From Bacteroidia bacterium (GTDB lineage: Bacteria; Bacteroidota; Bacteroidia; Bacteroidales; Rikenellaceae): a stretch of DNA of 37,964 nt. Position 1 is the stretch's first letter; each line of letters opens with the position of its first letter. The notes beneath the pieces were generated by a model. It was not told the origin of the DNA. It worked only from the letters and a program-made list of their open reading frames with translations, and made no database searches. The translations under genes were made by a program, and so were the position numbers. The DNA lies in contig BNXD01000010.1 of the NCBI GenBank assembly GCA_025999315.1, forward strand, positions 1-37,964, read 5' to 3'. Shown piece by piece: positions 1 to 10,308 of the stretch.

Positions 1-224
1 ACGAACTGCCGCCGCCAACCTCGAGCACGTCGCCTGTCGCGTTGATCGTGAGCGCGCTGTTCGCCGTCTTGTCGTCGTTGGCAGGATCACTGTCTACCTC
101 GAACGAACTGCCGCCGCCAACCTCGAGTACATCGCCTGTCGCGTTGATCGCGAGCGCGCTGTTCGCCGTCTTGTCGTCGTTGGCAGGATCACTGTCTACC
201 TCGAACGAACTGCCGCCGCCAATC
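1..224 (-). repeat. 102-bp tandem repeat inside rsmA (two copies plus a partial third)
   Basis: The same sequence recurs at exactly 102-bp spacing (for example at bases 1, 103 and 205), so each unit adds 34 residues without breaking frame. The two full copies differ at only a few bases; the third breaks off at about 224, where VLEVGGGSS becomes the degenerate VPEIGGGSS. The unit encodes GDVLEVGGGSS followed by an Asp/Asn/Ala-rich stretch. The array continues to the window edge, so the total copy number is unknown. Confidence 0.9.
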
Positions 225-517
225 TCGGGTACAATGTCATCCGCCTCGGGCGGGCTGCCGCCCGAGGCGACCCTGCCGGACGCATCGCCGGTCTCGACAG
301 CGTTGCCGCCCCCATCGTCCGTTTTGCCGATCCTGTTCCGTTCACCCATACAGCCGGCTTCGGATTCGCCGCCGTTCGCTACGGGGGAGACAGTCTGCCC
401 GCCTCCTTCCTCTCCCGGCGTGAGAGCGTCGACAATGCGCCGCGCCACCCCCAGATCGGTCAGAAAATGCTGACCGAGGGCCTTTTTGGCCTTTACCTTT
501 TTTATATGGTCGTTCAT
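1..517 (-). CDS. rsmA: 16S rRNA dimethyladenosine transferase RsmA/KsgA, N-terminal part, with an in-frame repeat insertion; runs off the left edge
   Basis: RsmA/KsgA dimethylates two adjacent adenines near the 3' end of 16S rRNA, using SAM, late in 30S assembly. Reading the minus strand from ATG 515-517 gives 172 codons with no stop. Residues 8-32 (VKAKKALGQHFLTD, then GVARRIVDAL) match the conserved N-terminus of the family. In ordinary members SAM motif I (VLEVGxG) follows within about 10-20 residues. Here residues 33-97 are Gly/Asp/Glu-rich, and then 34-residue repeats begin, each containing VLEVGGGSSF. The true catalytic core must lie beyond the left edge. The gene is downstream of recQ on the same strand. 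Identity rests on the N-terminus only; whether the protein is active cannot be judged here. Confidence 0.82.
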   Translation of the reverse strand, partial: MNDHIKKVKAKKALGQHFLTDLGVARRIVDALTPGEEGGGQTVSPVANGGESEAGCMGERNRIGKTDDGGGNAVETGDASGRVASGGSPPEADDIVPEIGGGSSFEVDSDPANDDKTANSALAINATGDVLEVGGGSSFEVDSDPANDDKTANSALTINATGDVLEVGGGSS

Positions 518-741
518 TGTATCTCTTTCGGCTTTGCACAGCAAAGCAGGCAGCCCGCAACACACCCCAGCCCGTAGCAGGCAGTCCGTTCCAGCCCGGC
601 AACCCGACATGCCGTCTCGCCACGCCTCGCTGACACCTCGCCAACGTTCCCTATCGCTCCTCCCCAGTTCCCCGGCGCCCTCCCCAGTCCTCCCTGACGC
701 TCCTCCTCAGTCCCGCCGCCGCCACTTTGCACGCCCCCGGG
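518..741 (-). other. recQ-rsmA spacer, purine-rich on the coding strand
   Basis: These 224 bases hold no convincing gene or terminator. Read on the minus strand they are rich in GGGAGG/GGAGGAG words, especially 640-735, the same strand bias seen in several spacers of the ribosomal cluster. Bases 533-548 can form a weak hairpin (TTTGC-ACA-GCAAA). No clear TAnnTTTG promoter box was seen ahead of rsmA, so co-transcription with recQ is likely. Confidence 0.5.
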
Positions 742-2940
<2,199 letters not shown>

Positions 2941-3033
2941 CTCTCTGCCAGTTCTTTGCCAAAAAATCAGGGCGCCTCGGCCCTGTTCATTATTTTTCCG
3001 AAGCTAAAGATAGAGAAAATTTGGGGATTTGTG

Positions 3034-3041
3034 TAACTTTG
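3034..3041 (+). promoter_or_regulatory. candidate -7 promoter box for lptB-aroA
   Basis: TAACTTTG fits the Bacteroidota sigma-ABfr -7 consensus TAnnTTTG and ends 20 bases before the lptB ATG, inside the recQ/lptB divergent gap. I found no well-spaced -33 TTTG, so this is a motif-and-position call only. Confidence 0.45.
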
Positions 3042-3061
3042 GGGAAAATTTTAGTTGAAAA

Positions 3062-3795
<734 letters not shown>

Positions 3796-3796
<1 letters not shown>

Positions 3797-5040
3797 TGAC
3801 CACAGAGATCACTCCCCGTGCGGTGGCGGGTATGGTGGCCGCGCCGGCCTCCAAAAGTTATGCCCAACGGGCCATTGCCGCCGCGCTGCTTGCCCGGGGA
3901 GGGTCGACGCTACGCGGGGTCGATCCGAGCGGCGACACGCTGGCAGCCCTCGGTGTGGCGCGCGCGCTGGGGGCCATGATCGAAAGCCATGGCGACATCT
4001 GCCATATCAGCGGAGGGCTCGACCCGAAGACCGATACGATAGACATCGGCGAATCGGGCCTTTCGACGCGCCTTTTCACCCCCATAGCTGCGTTGTGCAA
4101 CCGCCGGATCACCGTCGCGGGCCACGGCTCGATCCTCACCCGTCCCGTCTCGATGATGGAGGCGCCCCTGCGTGAGCTGGGCGTCGAGGTGCGCTCCGAC
4201 AATGGACATCTGCCCATCTCGGTGCGGGGGCCTATGAGCGGCGGGGTGGTGCATGCCGATGGGGAGGTGAGTTCGCAGTTCATCACCGGGCTGCTGATGG
4301 CCGCACCGCTGGCCGCCGAAGATACGTTTATCTGCGTGGCGTCGCTCAACAGCCGTCCCTACATCGATATGACCCTCGAGGTGATGCGCCGCTTCGGGGT
4401 CGAGGCCGACAACCGCAACTATGCCGAGTTCCATGTGCGCGGCGGGCAGAGCTATGCGCCGACCGACTATCGCGTGGAGGGCGACTGGAGCGGCGCCTCG
4501 ACGCTGCTGGTGGCCGGGGCGACGCGGGGCAGCGTTACCGTGGCCAACCTCAACCCCTCGTCGGCGCAGGCCGATGCCGCCATGCTCGAAGCTCTGCGCC
4601 GCGCCGGAGCCAGGGTGGAAGTTGCGGGGATGGAGGTTACGGTCAGCCGCGGCGAGTTGCGCGGTTTCGAGTTCGACGCCACGCAATGTCCCGATCTCTT
4701 TCCTGCTCTGGCCGCACTCGGGGCGAGTTGCCGAGGGGAGACCATCCTGCGCGGCACGCGCCGTTTGACCCACAAGGAGAGCGACCGTGCGGCGACCCTG
4801 GCAGGAGAGCTGGGGCGGTTGGGCGTCGCGGTCGACATCCGGCAACCCGACGTTATGCGCATCACCGGCGGAGCGATGCGCGGGGCTGCGGTCTCCAGCC
4901 ACAACGACCATCGCATAGCCATGGCGCTGGCTGTGGCCGCCCTCGGCGCCGACGGTCCGACGACGATAGAGGGCGCCGAAGCGGTCGGCAAGTCATACCC
5001 CGATTTCTGGCGGGCGCTGCGGCAGATCACCCCGCAGTGA
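3796..5040 (+). CDS. aroA: 3-phosphoshikimate 1-carboxyvinyltransferase (EPSP synthase)
   Basis: AroA joins phosphoenolpyruvate to shikimate 3-phosphate in the sixth step of the shikimate pathway. The 414 residues show the N-terminal SKSYAQRA substrate motif (about 19-26), THKESDRA near residue 330, and SHNDHRIAMALAV near the C-terminus. The PEP-site segment, usually GNAGTAMR in plant and E. coli type enzymes, reads GESGLSTR here. This divergence bears on inhibitor sensitivity but not on the family assignment. The start overlaps lptB. aroC, the next pathway step, follows after a repeat-filled gap of about 500 bp. Confidence 0.95.
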
Positions 5041-5099
5041 GAGAGGTGGCTTTGGATATTTGCTCCCGGTCGTTTCAGGGTTGAGCGCCAAGGCTTTTA

Positions 5100-5425
5100 T
5101 GGCTGTGGCTTTTGTTTTTCGGCCTTGCTCGGCAAGGCCGGCGGGCCGGCGCCACCCGGCGCCACCCGGCGCGGAGGATCGCCACTCTTTCGCCTCCGGC
5201 TCAGATGGGCATCCCCCGCCGTTTGCGGGCCGCACCGTGGTGGTTGGACCCGATGCCGTCAGGCGAGGGCGCACCGGACAAAAGATGGCGGCCCTCCGCC
5301 CAAAAAACGCAGAGTGTGGCTGCGGGCTGTCGGCCTCTACGAGACCGAAAAACAAGCAGCGTTTTATCTTAACCTTAGGTTTGTCCGTTATCAAAAGCCT
5401 TTTGAGCCCGCTACGCGCGGGACGG
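5100..5425 (+). repeat. GC-rich structured dispersed repeat, copy between aroA and aroC
   Basis: This gap contains the blocks of a repeat family also present at 8368-8990, 12152-12295 and, inverted, at 12051-12090 and 12660-12730. Shared blocks are CACCGTGGTGGT, GATGCCGTCAGGCGAGGGC, GCAGAGTGTGGCTGCGGGCT, a short hairpin (CGGCCTC-TAC-GAGGCCG in other copies; degenerate here), AAACAAGCAGCGTTTTAT, then CTTAGGTTTGTCCGTTATCA and GAGCCCGCTACGCGCGGG. A further hairpin (GGCCTTGCTCGGCAAGGCC) lies near 5122. The remainder, 5426-5547, holds no recognisable gene. Reading frames crossing it are not conserved between copies. Confidence 0.75.
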
Positions 5426-5547
5426 GATGTTGGCGGGTCAAAGGGACGCCTGCCTTACTCTTTTTGGCGGGCGTTCTTTTGCGGGTCAATGGCGGCTTTG
5501 GCTCAGCGATTTTCGAGGGGTCTTTATTGGCGAATAAAATACTATAT

Positions 5548-6534
5548 ATGAACAGTTTCGGTACTAAATTACGCGTTTCGATCTTCGGCGAGTCGCACGG
5601 TGAGATGATAGGGGTGGTGTTGGACGGAGTTCCGGCAGGTATGCCGCTTGCGGAGGGAGATTTTCTGCCCGATCTGGCCCGTCGTCGCAGCGGCGCGCGC
5701 GGCACCACCACCCGCCACGAGCAGGACACGCCCCGAATTGTGGCGGGGCTCCATGACGGCCACACCACCGGGGCGCCGCTGGCCATCGTCTTCACCAACA
5801 GCGATACGCGCTCGGGCGACTACGCCTCGCTGGTCGATCATCCCCGTCCGTCGCACGCCGACTTTGTGGCCGGGCGCAAGTTCGGCGGGATGAACGATCC
5901 CCGCGGCGGGGGCCACTTCTCAGGGCGGCTGACCCTCACGCTGGTCGCCGCCGGGGTGGTGGCTCGCAGGATGCTCGAAGGCATTGAGATCACCTCGCGC
6001 ATCATGTCCATCGGCGGGTGCAGCGACCAGGCAGAGTTTGAACGTATTGTCGAGGCCGCCATGGCCGAAGGAGACTCGGTGGGCGGGGTCATAGAGTGCT
6101 GTGCAGCGGGAGTTCCGGTGGGTCTGGGCGAGCCGTTCTTCGATTCGGTCGAGAGCCTCGCCTCCCATCTGCTCTTCTCCATACCGGCGGTCAGGGGGGT
6201 GGAGTTCGGCAACGGTTTTGCCGCCGCCGCGTTGCGAGGTTCGCAGAACAACGACCTCATCCTCGACCCCTCGGGCCGCACCGCCACCAACAACGCGGGC
6301 GGCGTGGTCGGCGGCATCACCAACGGCAATCCGCTGGTGGTCCGCGTGGCTGTGAAGCCCACCCCCAGCATATCGCGCCCCCAGCAGACGCTCAATCTGC
6401 AAAGCGGCAAGCCCGAGCCTCTGGTGATCCGCGGACGCCACGACGCCTGCATCGCCCTGCGCGCCCCGGTGGTGGTCGAGTCGGCTCTGGCCATCGCGTT
6501 GGCGCAGTTGATCCCCACGGACGGGAAAATTTAG
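5548..6534 (+). CDS. aroC: chorismate synthase
   Basis: AroC removes phosphate from EPSP to form chorismate, using reduced FMN; it is the last shared step of aromatic biosynthesis. I chose the ATG at 5548 (MNSFGTKLRVSIFGESHG) because the open frame upstream is repeat sequence. Visible family motifs are FGESHG (about 13-18), RRRSG, RPSHADF (usually RPGHADY), GGGHFSGRLT (usually GGRSSARET) and GRHDAC near the C-terminus. At 328 residues it is shorter than the usual 350-390. The ends and core motifs are all present, so this looks like a compact variant rather than a truncation. Confidence 0.94.
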   Translation: MNSFGTKLRVSIFGESHGEMIGVVLDGVPAGMPLAEGDFLPDLARRRSGARGTTTRHEQDTPRIVAGLHDGHTTGAPLAIVFTNSDTRSGDYASLVDHPRPSHADFVAGRKFGGMNDPRGGGHFSGRLTLTLVAAGVVARRMLEGIEITSRIMSIGGCSDQAEFERIVEAAMAEGDSVGGVIECCAAGVPVGLGEPFFDSVESLASHLLFSIPAVRGVEFGNGFAAAALRGSQNNDLILDPSGRTATNNAGGVVGGITNGNPLVVRVAVKPTPSISRPQQTLNLQSGKPEPLVIRGRHDACIALRAPVVVESALAIALAQLIPTDGKI

Positions 6535-6580
6535 GCAAACTCCGGGCGGAAGGATACAAAAACTGTTTAAAATTTATATT

Positions 6581-6890
6581 AATGCGAATTTAACAGTTGG
6601 AAATCGAACGCGCCTTTCGATTAAATATATAATATACAGTTTGTTGTGAGTGGCATTATAATGCCTTTTGTGGCTCGCAGCCAGCGGAGGGACGCATGGT
6701 TGAACCTTGCCCCCGTAGCCGCAGGAGGAGGGCATTACGGCGATGGATTGCGGCCCTTCGCAGGGGGTGGCTGCGGGCCGCTGGCCTCTGCGAGGCCGAA
6801 GAGATATTAATATAATTCATTTATTAATAGCATTTTAGGCGATATATCCTTGCGAGTCGACCCTGATTTTCAACTCTTAATTCGCATTAT
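6581..6890. mobile_element. MITE-like element, copy 1
   Basis: The left end AATGCGAATTTAACAGTT (from 6581) and right end TTTTCAACTCTTAATTCGCA (from 6867) are inverted copies of one another with a few changes. The same end sequence bounds 37266-37543 and occurs singly before the gene at 35686. The roughly 310-bp interior has no open frame of note. Its middle (about 6690-6805) is GC-rich and contains a fragment of the dispersed repeat family, ending with the hairpin GGCCTCTGCGAGGCC. The element carries no transposase. Confidence 0.5.
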
Positions 6891-6891
6891 T

Positions 6892-7277
6892 ATGGAAAAA
6901 ATCCCTTTAATGTTTCTATACTCTACGATGAAGAGTTTTCAACGGATAAATCTTTATCTCTCGATTTTAACGTACAATTACAGTATCCCGAAGAACCTAT
7001 ATCTTTTCATTACAAAAATTTGGATGGACACGCAATACTTTCAGCGACTGAAGAAGTATGTCTTATTGAAAATGAAGTTTACCTAACTGATGATGATGTG
7101 TTCGAAGGGGATAGTTACTCTGAACCAAATCCGGAACTCTATTTCTATTTTGACTGCCAAATATTAACTGGTAGTAAAGCAAAAATTCTTTTCGTTTTCA
7201 AAAATAGCCAAGAAGAGAAAGTTCAGTTGGTGTTAACCATTGATGGAGATGAGGTAGAACAAGAATATGTTTATTAG
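6892..7277 (+). pseudogene. orphan AT-rich gene, apparently frameshifted in an A6 tract at its fifth base
   Basis: I do not recognise this protein. From ATG 6892 the zero frame gives MEKIPLMF and a basic, low-quality peptide that ends at 7086. After the A6 run at 6896-6901, a -1 shift (equivalent to one extra A) gives MEKNPFNVSILYDEEF and continues open, acidic and well composed, to the TAG at 7275-7277, about 128 residues in all. That frame has no ATG of its own near the 5' end; a TTG at 7020 is the only alternative start I see. It ends in a beta-rich pattern (KILFVFKNSQEEKVQLVLTI). No signal peptide or membrane segment is visible. The small acidic AT-rich character resembles immunity-type accessory genes, but that is speculation. 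Confidence 0.5.
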
Positions 7278-7418
7278 CTAACTCACAATAATTCTATGTT
7301 CATCGAAAAATATCTCATAATCTTTTTCGCGAATAAAATTTAAACAGTTTCGCAATTTTTTGTCGGCACGCTCTCGCCCGACGATTTCGAGACCGGTCTT
7401 ACGCGGCGCCTTTCGCCG

Positions 7419-7823
7419 TCAGAACCACTCTCTGAACAGATCGATATGGTCGGCGGGGGCGCGGCAGGGGCGGCGGGTAGTGGCGTCTATGTAGGCCAGC
7501 ACCACGCGCCCGGTGTTGAGCAGTTCGCCTTGGGCGTTGTAGACCTCGTGATCGAAGACCAGACGCACCGCAGGCAGCTCAGGGAGAGTGATGCGCACGG
7601 TGATCATATCGTCGTAGCGGGCCGGTTTGTAGAATTTCATCGTTACCTCCGACACGGGCAGCATCACCCCGCGCTGCTCCAGCTCGCGGTAAGTGGCGCC
7701 GAAGCTGCGCAGAAACTCGGTCCGCGCCTGCTCGTAGTAGACCGCGTAGTTGGAGTGGTGCACAACGCCCATGGCGTCGGTCTCCTTGTAGCGCACCCGG
7801 ATGTCAAAATCTCTGGTTATCAT
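7419..7823 (-). CDS. acyl-CoA thioesterase, YbgC/4-hydroxybenzoyl-CoA thioesterase family
   Basis: This is a hotdog-fold thioesterase that probably hydrolyses an acyl-CoA or acyl-carrier thioester in the cytoplasm; the substrate cannot be told from sequence. The 134 residues from ATG 7821-7823 (MITRDFDIRVRYKETDAMGV) include the family's active-site segment YKETDAMGVVHHSNYAVYYE, with the Asp of ETDAMG as the expected catalytic residue. An open frame extends further upstream but overlaps the DUF721 gene, so I use the start that overlaps its TGA (ATGA), which suggests translational coupling. The length is normal for the family. Confidence 0.9.
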   Translation of the reverse strand: MITRDFDIRVRYKETDAMGVVHHSNYAVYYEQARTEFLRSFGATYRELEQRGVMLPVSEVTMKFYKPARYDDMITVRITLPELPAVRLVFDHEVYNAQGELLNTGRVVLAYIDATTRRPCRAPADHIDLFREWF

Positions 7824-8113
7824 TTTATTATCAGATTCTTCAGCACGTCCATGCCCGACAGACGGTTGATCTGGTCGCGCATCTGCAGCCGACTGGCGAA
7901 GGCCTCGCTGCGCGCCGGGGCCGAGCTGATGTGGACCGTGGCGATGCCGTGCACCACCCTCACAGAGGTGGTGTAGGCGGCGATGCGGGGCCCGGCGACC
8001 ATGGGCCACAGATCGGCCACCCTGGCCTCGGCGATCTTGCGTGCGATGCCCGGCGCCCCCTGCAGAAAATCGCCCCAAAGTTCGCCTATGCGCACAGGCT
8101 GCTGTCGTCTCAT
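7820..8113 (-). CDS. DUF721 (DciA-like) protein
   Basis: DUF721 proteins are related to DciA, a loader or regulator of the replicative helicase DnaB, and are commonly found beside recF in Bacteroidota. The 97-residue product from ATG 8111-8113 begins MRRQQPVRIGELWGDFLQ and contains the typical N-terminal helix and the WPMVAGPRIAAYT core, followed by the VHGIATVHISS strand region. An ATG at 8135-8137 would add eight residues. It overlaps the thioesterase start by four bases. It is separated from recF by 978 bp of repeats, so the usual recF-DUF721 operon looks broken up by repeat insertion. Confidence 0.8.
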   Translation of the reverse strand: MRRQQPVRIGELWGDFLQGAPGIARKIAEARVADLWPMVAGPRIAAYTTSVRVVHGIATVHISSAPARSEAFASRLQMRDQINRLSGMDVLKNLIIK

Positions 8114-8267
8114 GATGTGGATTTTGGCGATGAACAATATCTATAATCGTAAAGGCAGGTTAAAAAACCTTAGGGACTTATTTGGTCGCGTTTGGCGGCC
8201 CGCCGCCCAAAAAGCGCCCAAGGAGCACAGAGTGTGGCTGCGGCTTTGCCGGTCTTGCTGTGCAAGA

Positions 8268-8372
8268 CCGATTAGCTTCATTTTGCAGTTTTGCCTGTCA
8301 AAACTGCCGACTCCCTCGCCCGGCAGCGGCTTTAGCCGCTGGGGGGGGCGGGCGGGGAGTCGAAAAACAGGT
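8268..8372 (+). repeat. REP-like double-hairpin element, orientation 1
   Basis: Two hairpins lie side by side. A perfect 9-bp stem is at 8285-8307 (GCAGTTTTG-CCTGT-CAAAACTGC). A longer imperfect one spans 8308-8362, starting CGACTCCCTCGCCCGGCAGC and closing GGGGAGTCG. The flanks are AGCTTCATTTT on the left and AAAAACAGGT on the right. The whole unit recurs in inverted orientation at 11910-12012. Confidence 0.7.
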
Positions 8373-9000
8373 AGCGTTCTTGCTTTGACCTTAAGTTTAT
8401 CCGTTGTCAAAAGTCTTTTGAGCCCGCTGCGCGCGGGAGGGCGGCCCGCAGACGGCGGTGGGCTGCACCGTGGTGGTCGGATCCGATGCCGTCAGGCGAG
8501 GGCGTGCTGACAATATTCTGCAGCCCTCCGCGTGGGGCTGCTGCGGGCTGCGCGGCTCTACGAGGCCGAAAAACAAGCAGCGTTTTATTTTAACCTTAAG
8601 TTTATCCGTTGTCAAAAGTCTACTGAGCCCGCAGACGGCGGTGGGCTGCACCGTGGTGGTCGGATCCGATGCCGTCAGGCGAGGGCGTGCTGACAATATT
8701 CTGCAGCCCTCCGCGCGTGGGGCGGCTGCGGGCTGCCGGCCTCTATGAGGCCAAAAAACAAGCAGCGTTTTATTTTAACCTTAAGTTTATCCGTTGTCAA
8801 AAGTCTTTTGAGCCCGCTGCGCGCGGGGGGGGTGTGGCCCGCAGACGGCGGTGGGCTGCACCGTGGTGGTCGGATCCGATGCCGTCAGGCGATGGCGTGC
8901 TGACAATCTTTTGCAGCCCTCCGCGGGGGGGCGGCTGCGGGCTGCGCGGCTCTACGAGCCGCAATGGCAATGCGGTCCGACGCCAGACCGAATAATCTTC
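8368..9000 (+). repeat. array of GC-rich structured repeats between recF and DUF721
   Basis: Three units start at 8445, 8628 and 8838 (spacing 183 and 210 bp), each beginning CCCGCAGACGGCGGTGGGCT and running through CACCGTGGTGGTCGGATCCG, GATGCCGTCAGGCGA, a hairpin-bearing GGCTGCGGGCTG segment and a tail (AAACAAGCAGCGTTTTATTT, then CTTAAGTTTATCCGTTGTCA). A partial tail also precedes the array at 8368-8440. The third unit decays after about 8960. Bases 9001-9091 hold nothing recognisable. Frames crossing the array are not conserved between copies, so I treat it as noncoding. Confidence 0.85.
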
Positions 9001-9091
9001 GCCCGTCAGCTTCACCACGTGAGAGCGAAATAACGTTTTGCGGCCCGCATAACTATTTTTCGATCCTTTCCGGTCGACGATCATCCCCGTC

Positions 9092-10189
9092 TTACAGCGC
9101 CTCGACGCTACCGGCCCGGACGCCGAAGAGCGAGTGCGGGATGCCGCACCGTCCGAGCAGCTCCTCAAGGCGCAGCTTGTTGCAGTCCGAGATGAAGACC
9201 TGGCCGAACTCTTCGCCGCACACCAGCCCCAGCAGACGTTCGACCCGTTGCATGTCGAGCTTGTCGAACAGATCGTCGAGCAGCAGTATCGGCCGTGTGT
9301 CGCATTTGCGCCCCAACAGGAGATATTGCGCCAGCTTGAGCGCCGTGAGCAGCGATTTCTGCTGCCCCTGCGAGCCGTATTTGCGCAGCGGATAGCCGTC
9401 GATCGTCATCAGCAGATCGTCGCGGTGGATGCCTGCGGTGGTGAAGCCCATCACCACATCCTTTTCGCGCGAGGCGCTCAACAACCCGGCCATCGTCGTA
9501 TGGTTGAGCTGACTGCGGTATTCGAGCGACACCTGCTCGCCGTCGCCCGACAGCCGGCGATAGAGTTCGCCCGCCGACGGAGTGATCTGGTCGACCAGTT
9601 CGCGGCGTTTGGTGTGGATCATATCGCCGGCGGTGGCAAGCTGCATGTCGAGCACCTCGAGAAGCTCCTCAGACGAGGATACATAGCTCTTGAGCAGCTT
9701 GTTGCGCTCGGCCAGCAGGTGGTTGTAGCGCACCACCGCGCCAAGATAGTCGCGGTCGGTCTGCGAAAGTATGCCGTTCAGAAAACGCCGCCGCTGCTCG
9801 GCCTCGTCGCTCACCAGCAACGAATCCGACGGGGCGACCGTAACGACCGGAATCAGACCGACATGCTCCGAGGCGCGAGAGTACTCCTTCTCGCCGCGCC
9901 GCAGCTTCTTGCCGACCTGCGGTTTGAACGTGCAGAGTATCTGTTCGCTGCGCCCAGCTCCGTCGTCATAGCCTCCCTCCAGCACAAAAAACTCCGCTCC
10001 ATGGCCGAGCGACTGGCTGTCGGTCATTCCGAAAGCGCTCTTGCTCATCGACAGATAGTGGATCGCATCGAGCAGGTTGGTCTTACCCGCGCCGTTGTCG
10101 CCCACCAGACAGTTGATCCCCGGGGTGAACTCCATGCTCGCCCCGGCAATATTCTTGAACGATATGACCGATAATTTCTTCAGATACAT
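9092..10189 (-). CDS. recF: DNA replication/repair protein RecF
   Basis: RecF is an SMC-like ATPase that, with RecO and RecR, loads RecA at single-strand gaps. The 365 residues begin MYLKKLSVISFKNI and contain Walker A GDNGAGKTN (about 30-38), the signature YGSQGQQKSLLTALKLAQ and Walker B ILLLDDLFDKLD in the C-terminal third. The length matches the family. A TACCTTTG promoter box lies only 7 bases upstream of the ATG, implying a leaderless or near-leaderless transcript. It is divergent from the TPR-ribH pair. Confidence 0.96.
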   Translation of the reverse strand: MYLKKLSVISFKNIAGASMEFTPGINCLVGDNGAGKTNLLDAIHYLSMSKSAFGMTDSQSLGHGAEFFVLEGGYDDGAGRSEQILCTFKPQVGKKLRRGEKEYSRASEHVGLIPVVTVAPSDSLLVSDEAEQRRRFLNGILSQTDRDYLGAVVRYNHLLAERNKLLKSYVSSSEELLEVLDMQLATAGDMIHTKRRELVDQITPSAGELYRRLSGDGEQVSLEYRSQLNHTTMAGLLSASREKDVVMGFTTAGIHRDDLLMTIDGYPLRKYGSQGQQKSLLTALKLAQYLLLGRKCDTRPILLLDDLFDKLDMQRVERLLGLVCGEEFGQVFISDCNKLRLEELLGRCGIPHSLFGVRAGSVEAL

Positions 10190-10196
10190 GACACCT

Positions 10197-10204
10197 CAAA
10201 GGTA
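10197..10204 (-). promoter_or_regulatory. candidate -7 promoter box for recF
   Basis: On the minus strand TACCTTTG matches TAnnTTTG. The box ends 7 bases from the recF ATG at 10189, so transcription would begin at or next to the start codon. No well-placed -33 TTTG was found. Confidence 0.45.
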
Positions 10205-10308
10205 AGCATTTTTTTCTTTTGCGACTTTTGCGGGCGATGTTACCTCTTCTTTTCATGCAGGCTTTAAAATATTTCCGGCGATAGAGTAATTTATTTATCA
10301 AAAAGATG

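Larger units (their letters stand above)
6559..7350. other. AT-rich islet bounded by imperfect inverted repeats
   Basis: Bases 6559-6577 (AAACTGTTTAAAATTTAT) recur in inverted, slightly altered form at 7332-7350 (complement AAACTGTTTAAATTTTAT). Between them lie a MITE-like element and an AT-rich orphan gene, in strong contrast to the GC-rich neighbours aroC and the thioesterase. A transferred cassette is an inference from composition and the flanking repeats. Confidence 0.4.

Noticed and set aside
42..473. Plus-strand 143-residue frame with Ser/Leu/Pro repeats opposite rsmA
   Set aside because: It is the complement of the rsmA insertion; the minus strand gives a recognisable RsmA start and a well-composed repeat, while this frame matches nothing.
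8268..8372. Long hairpin considered as an ordinary intrinsic terminator
   Set aside because: Its flanks and the neighbouring hairpin are conserved in an inverted copy at 11910-12012, which fits a dispersed element better than a terminator, although termination may be a side effect.
8141..8748. Several overlapping small frames in the recF-DUF721 gap, considered as a small multi-copy protein family
   Set aside because: Copies share DNA blocks but reading frames shift between units (183 and 210 bp spacing with indels), so protein-level selection is not supported.
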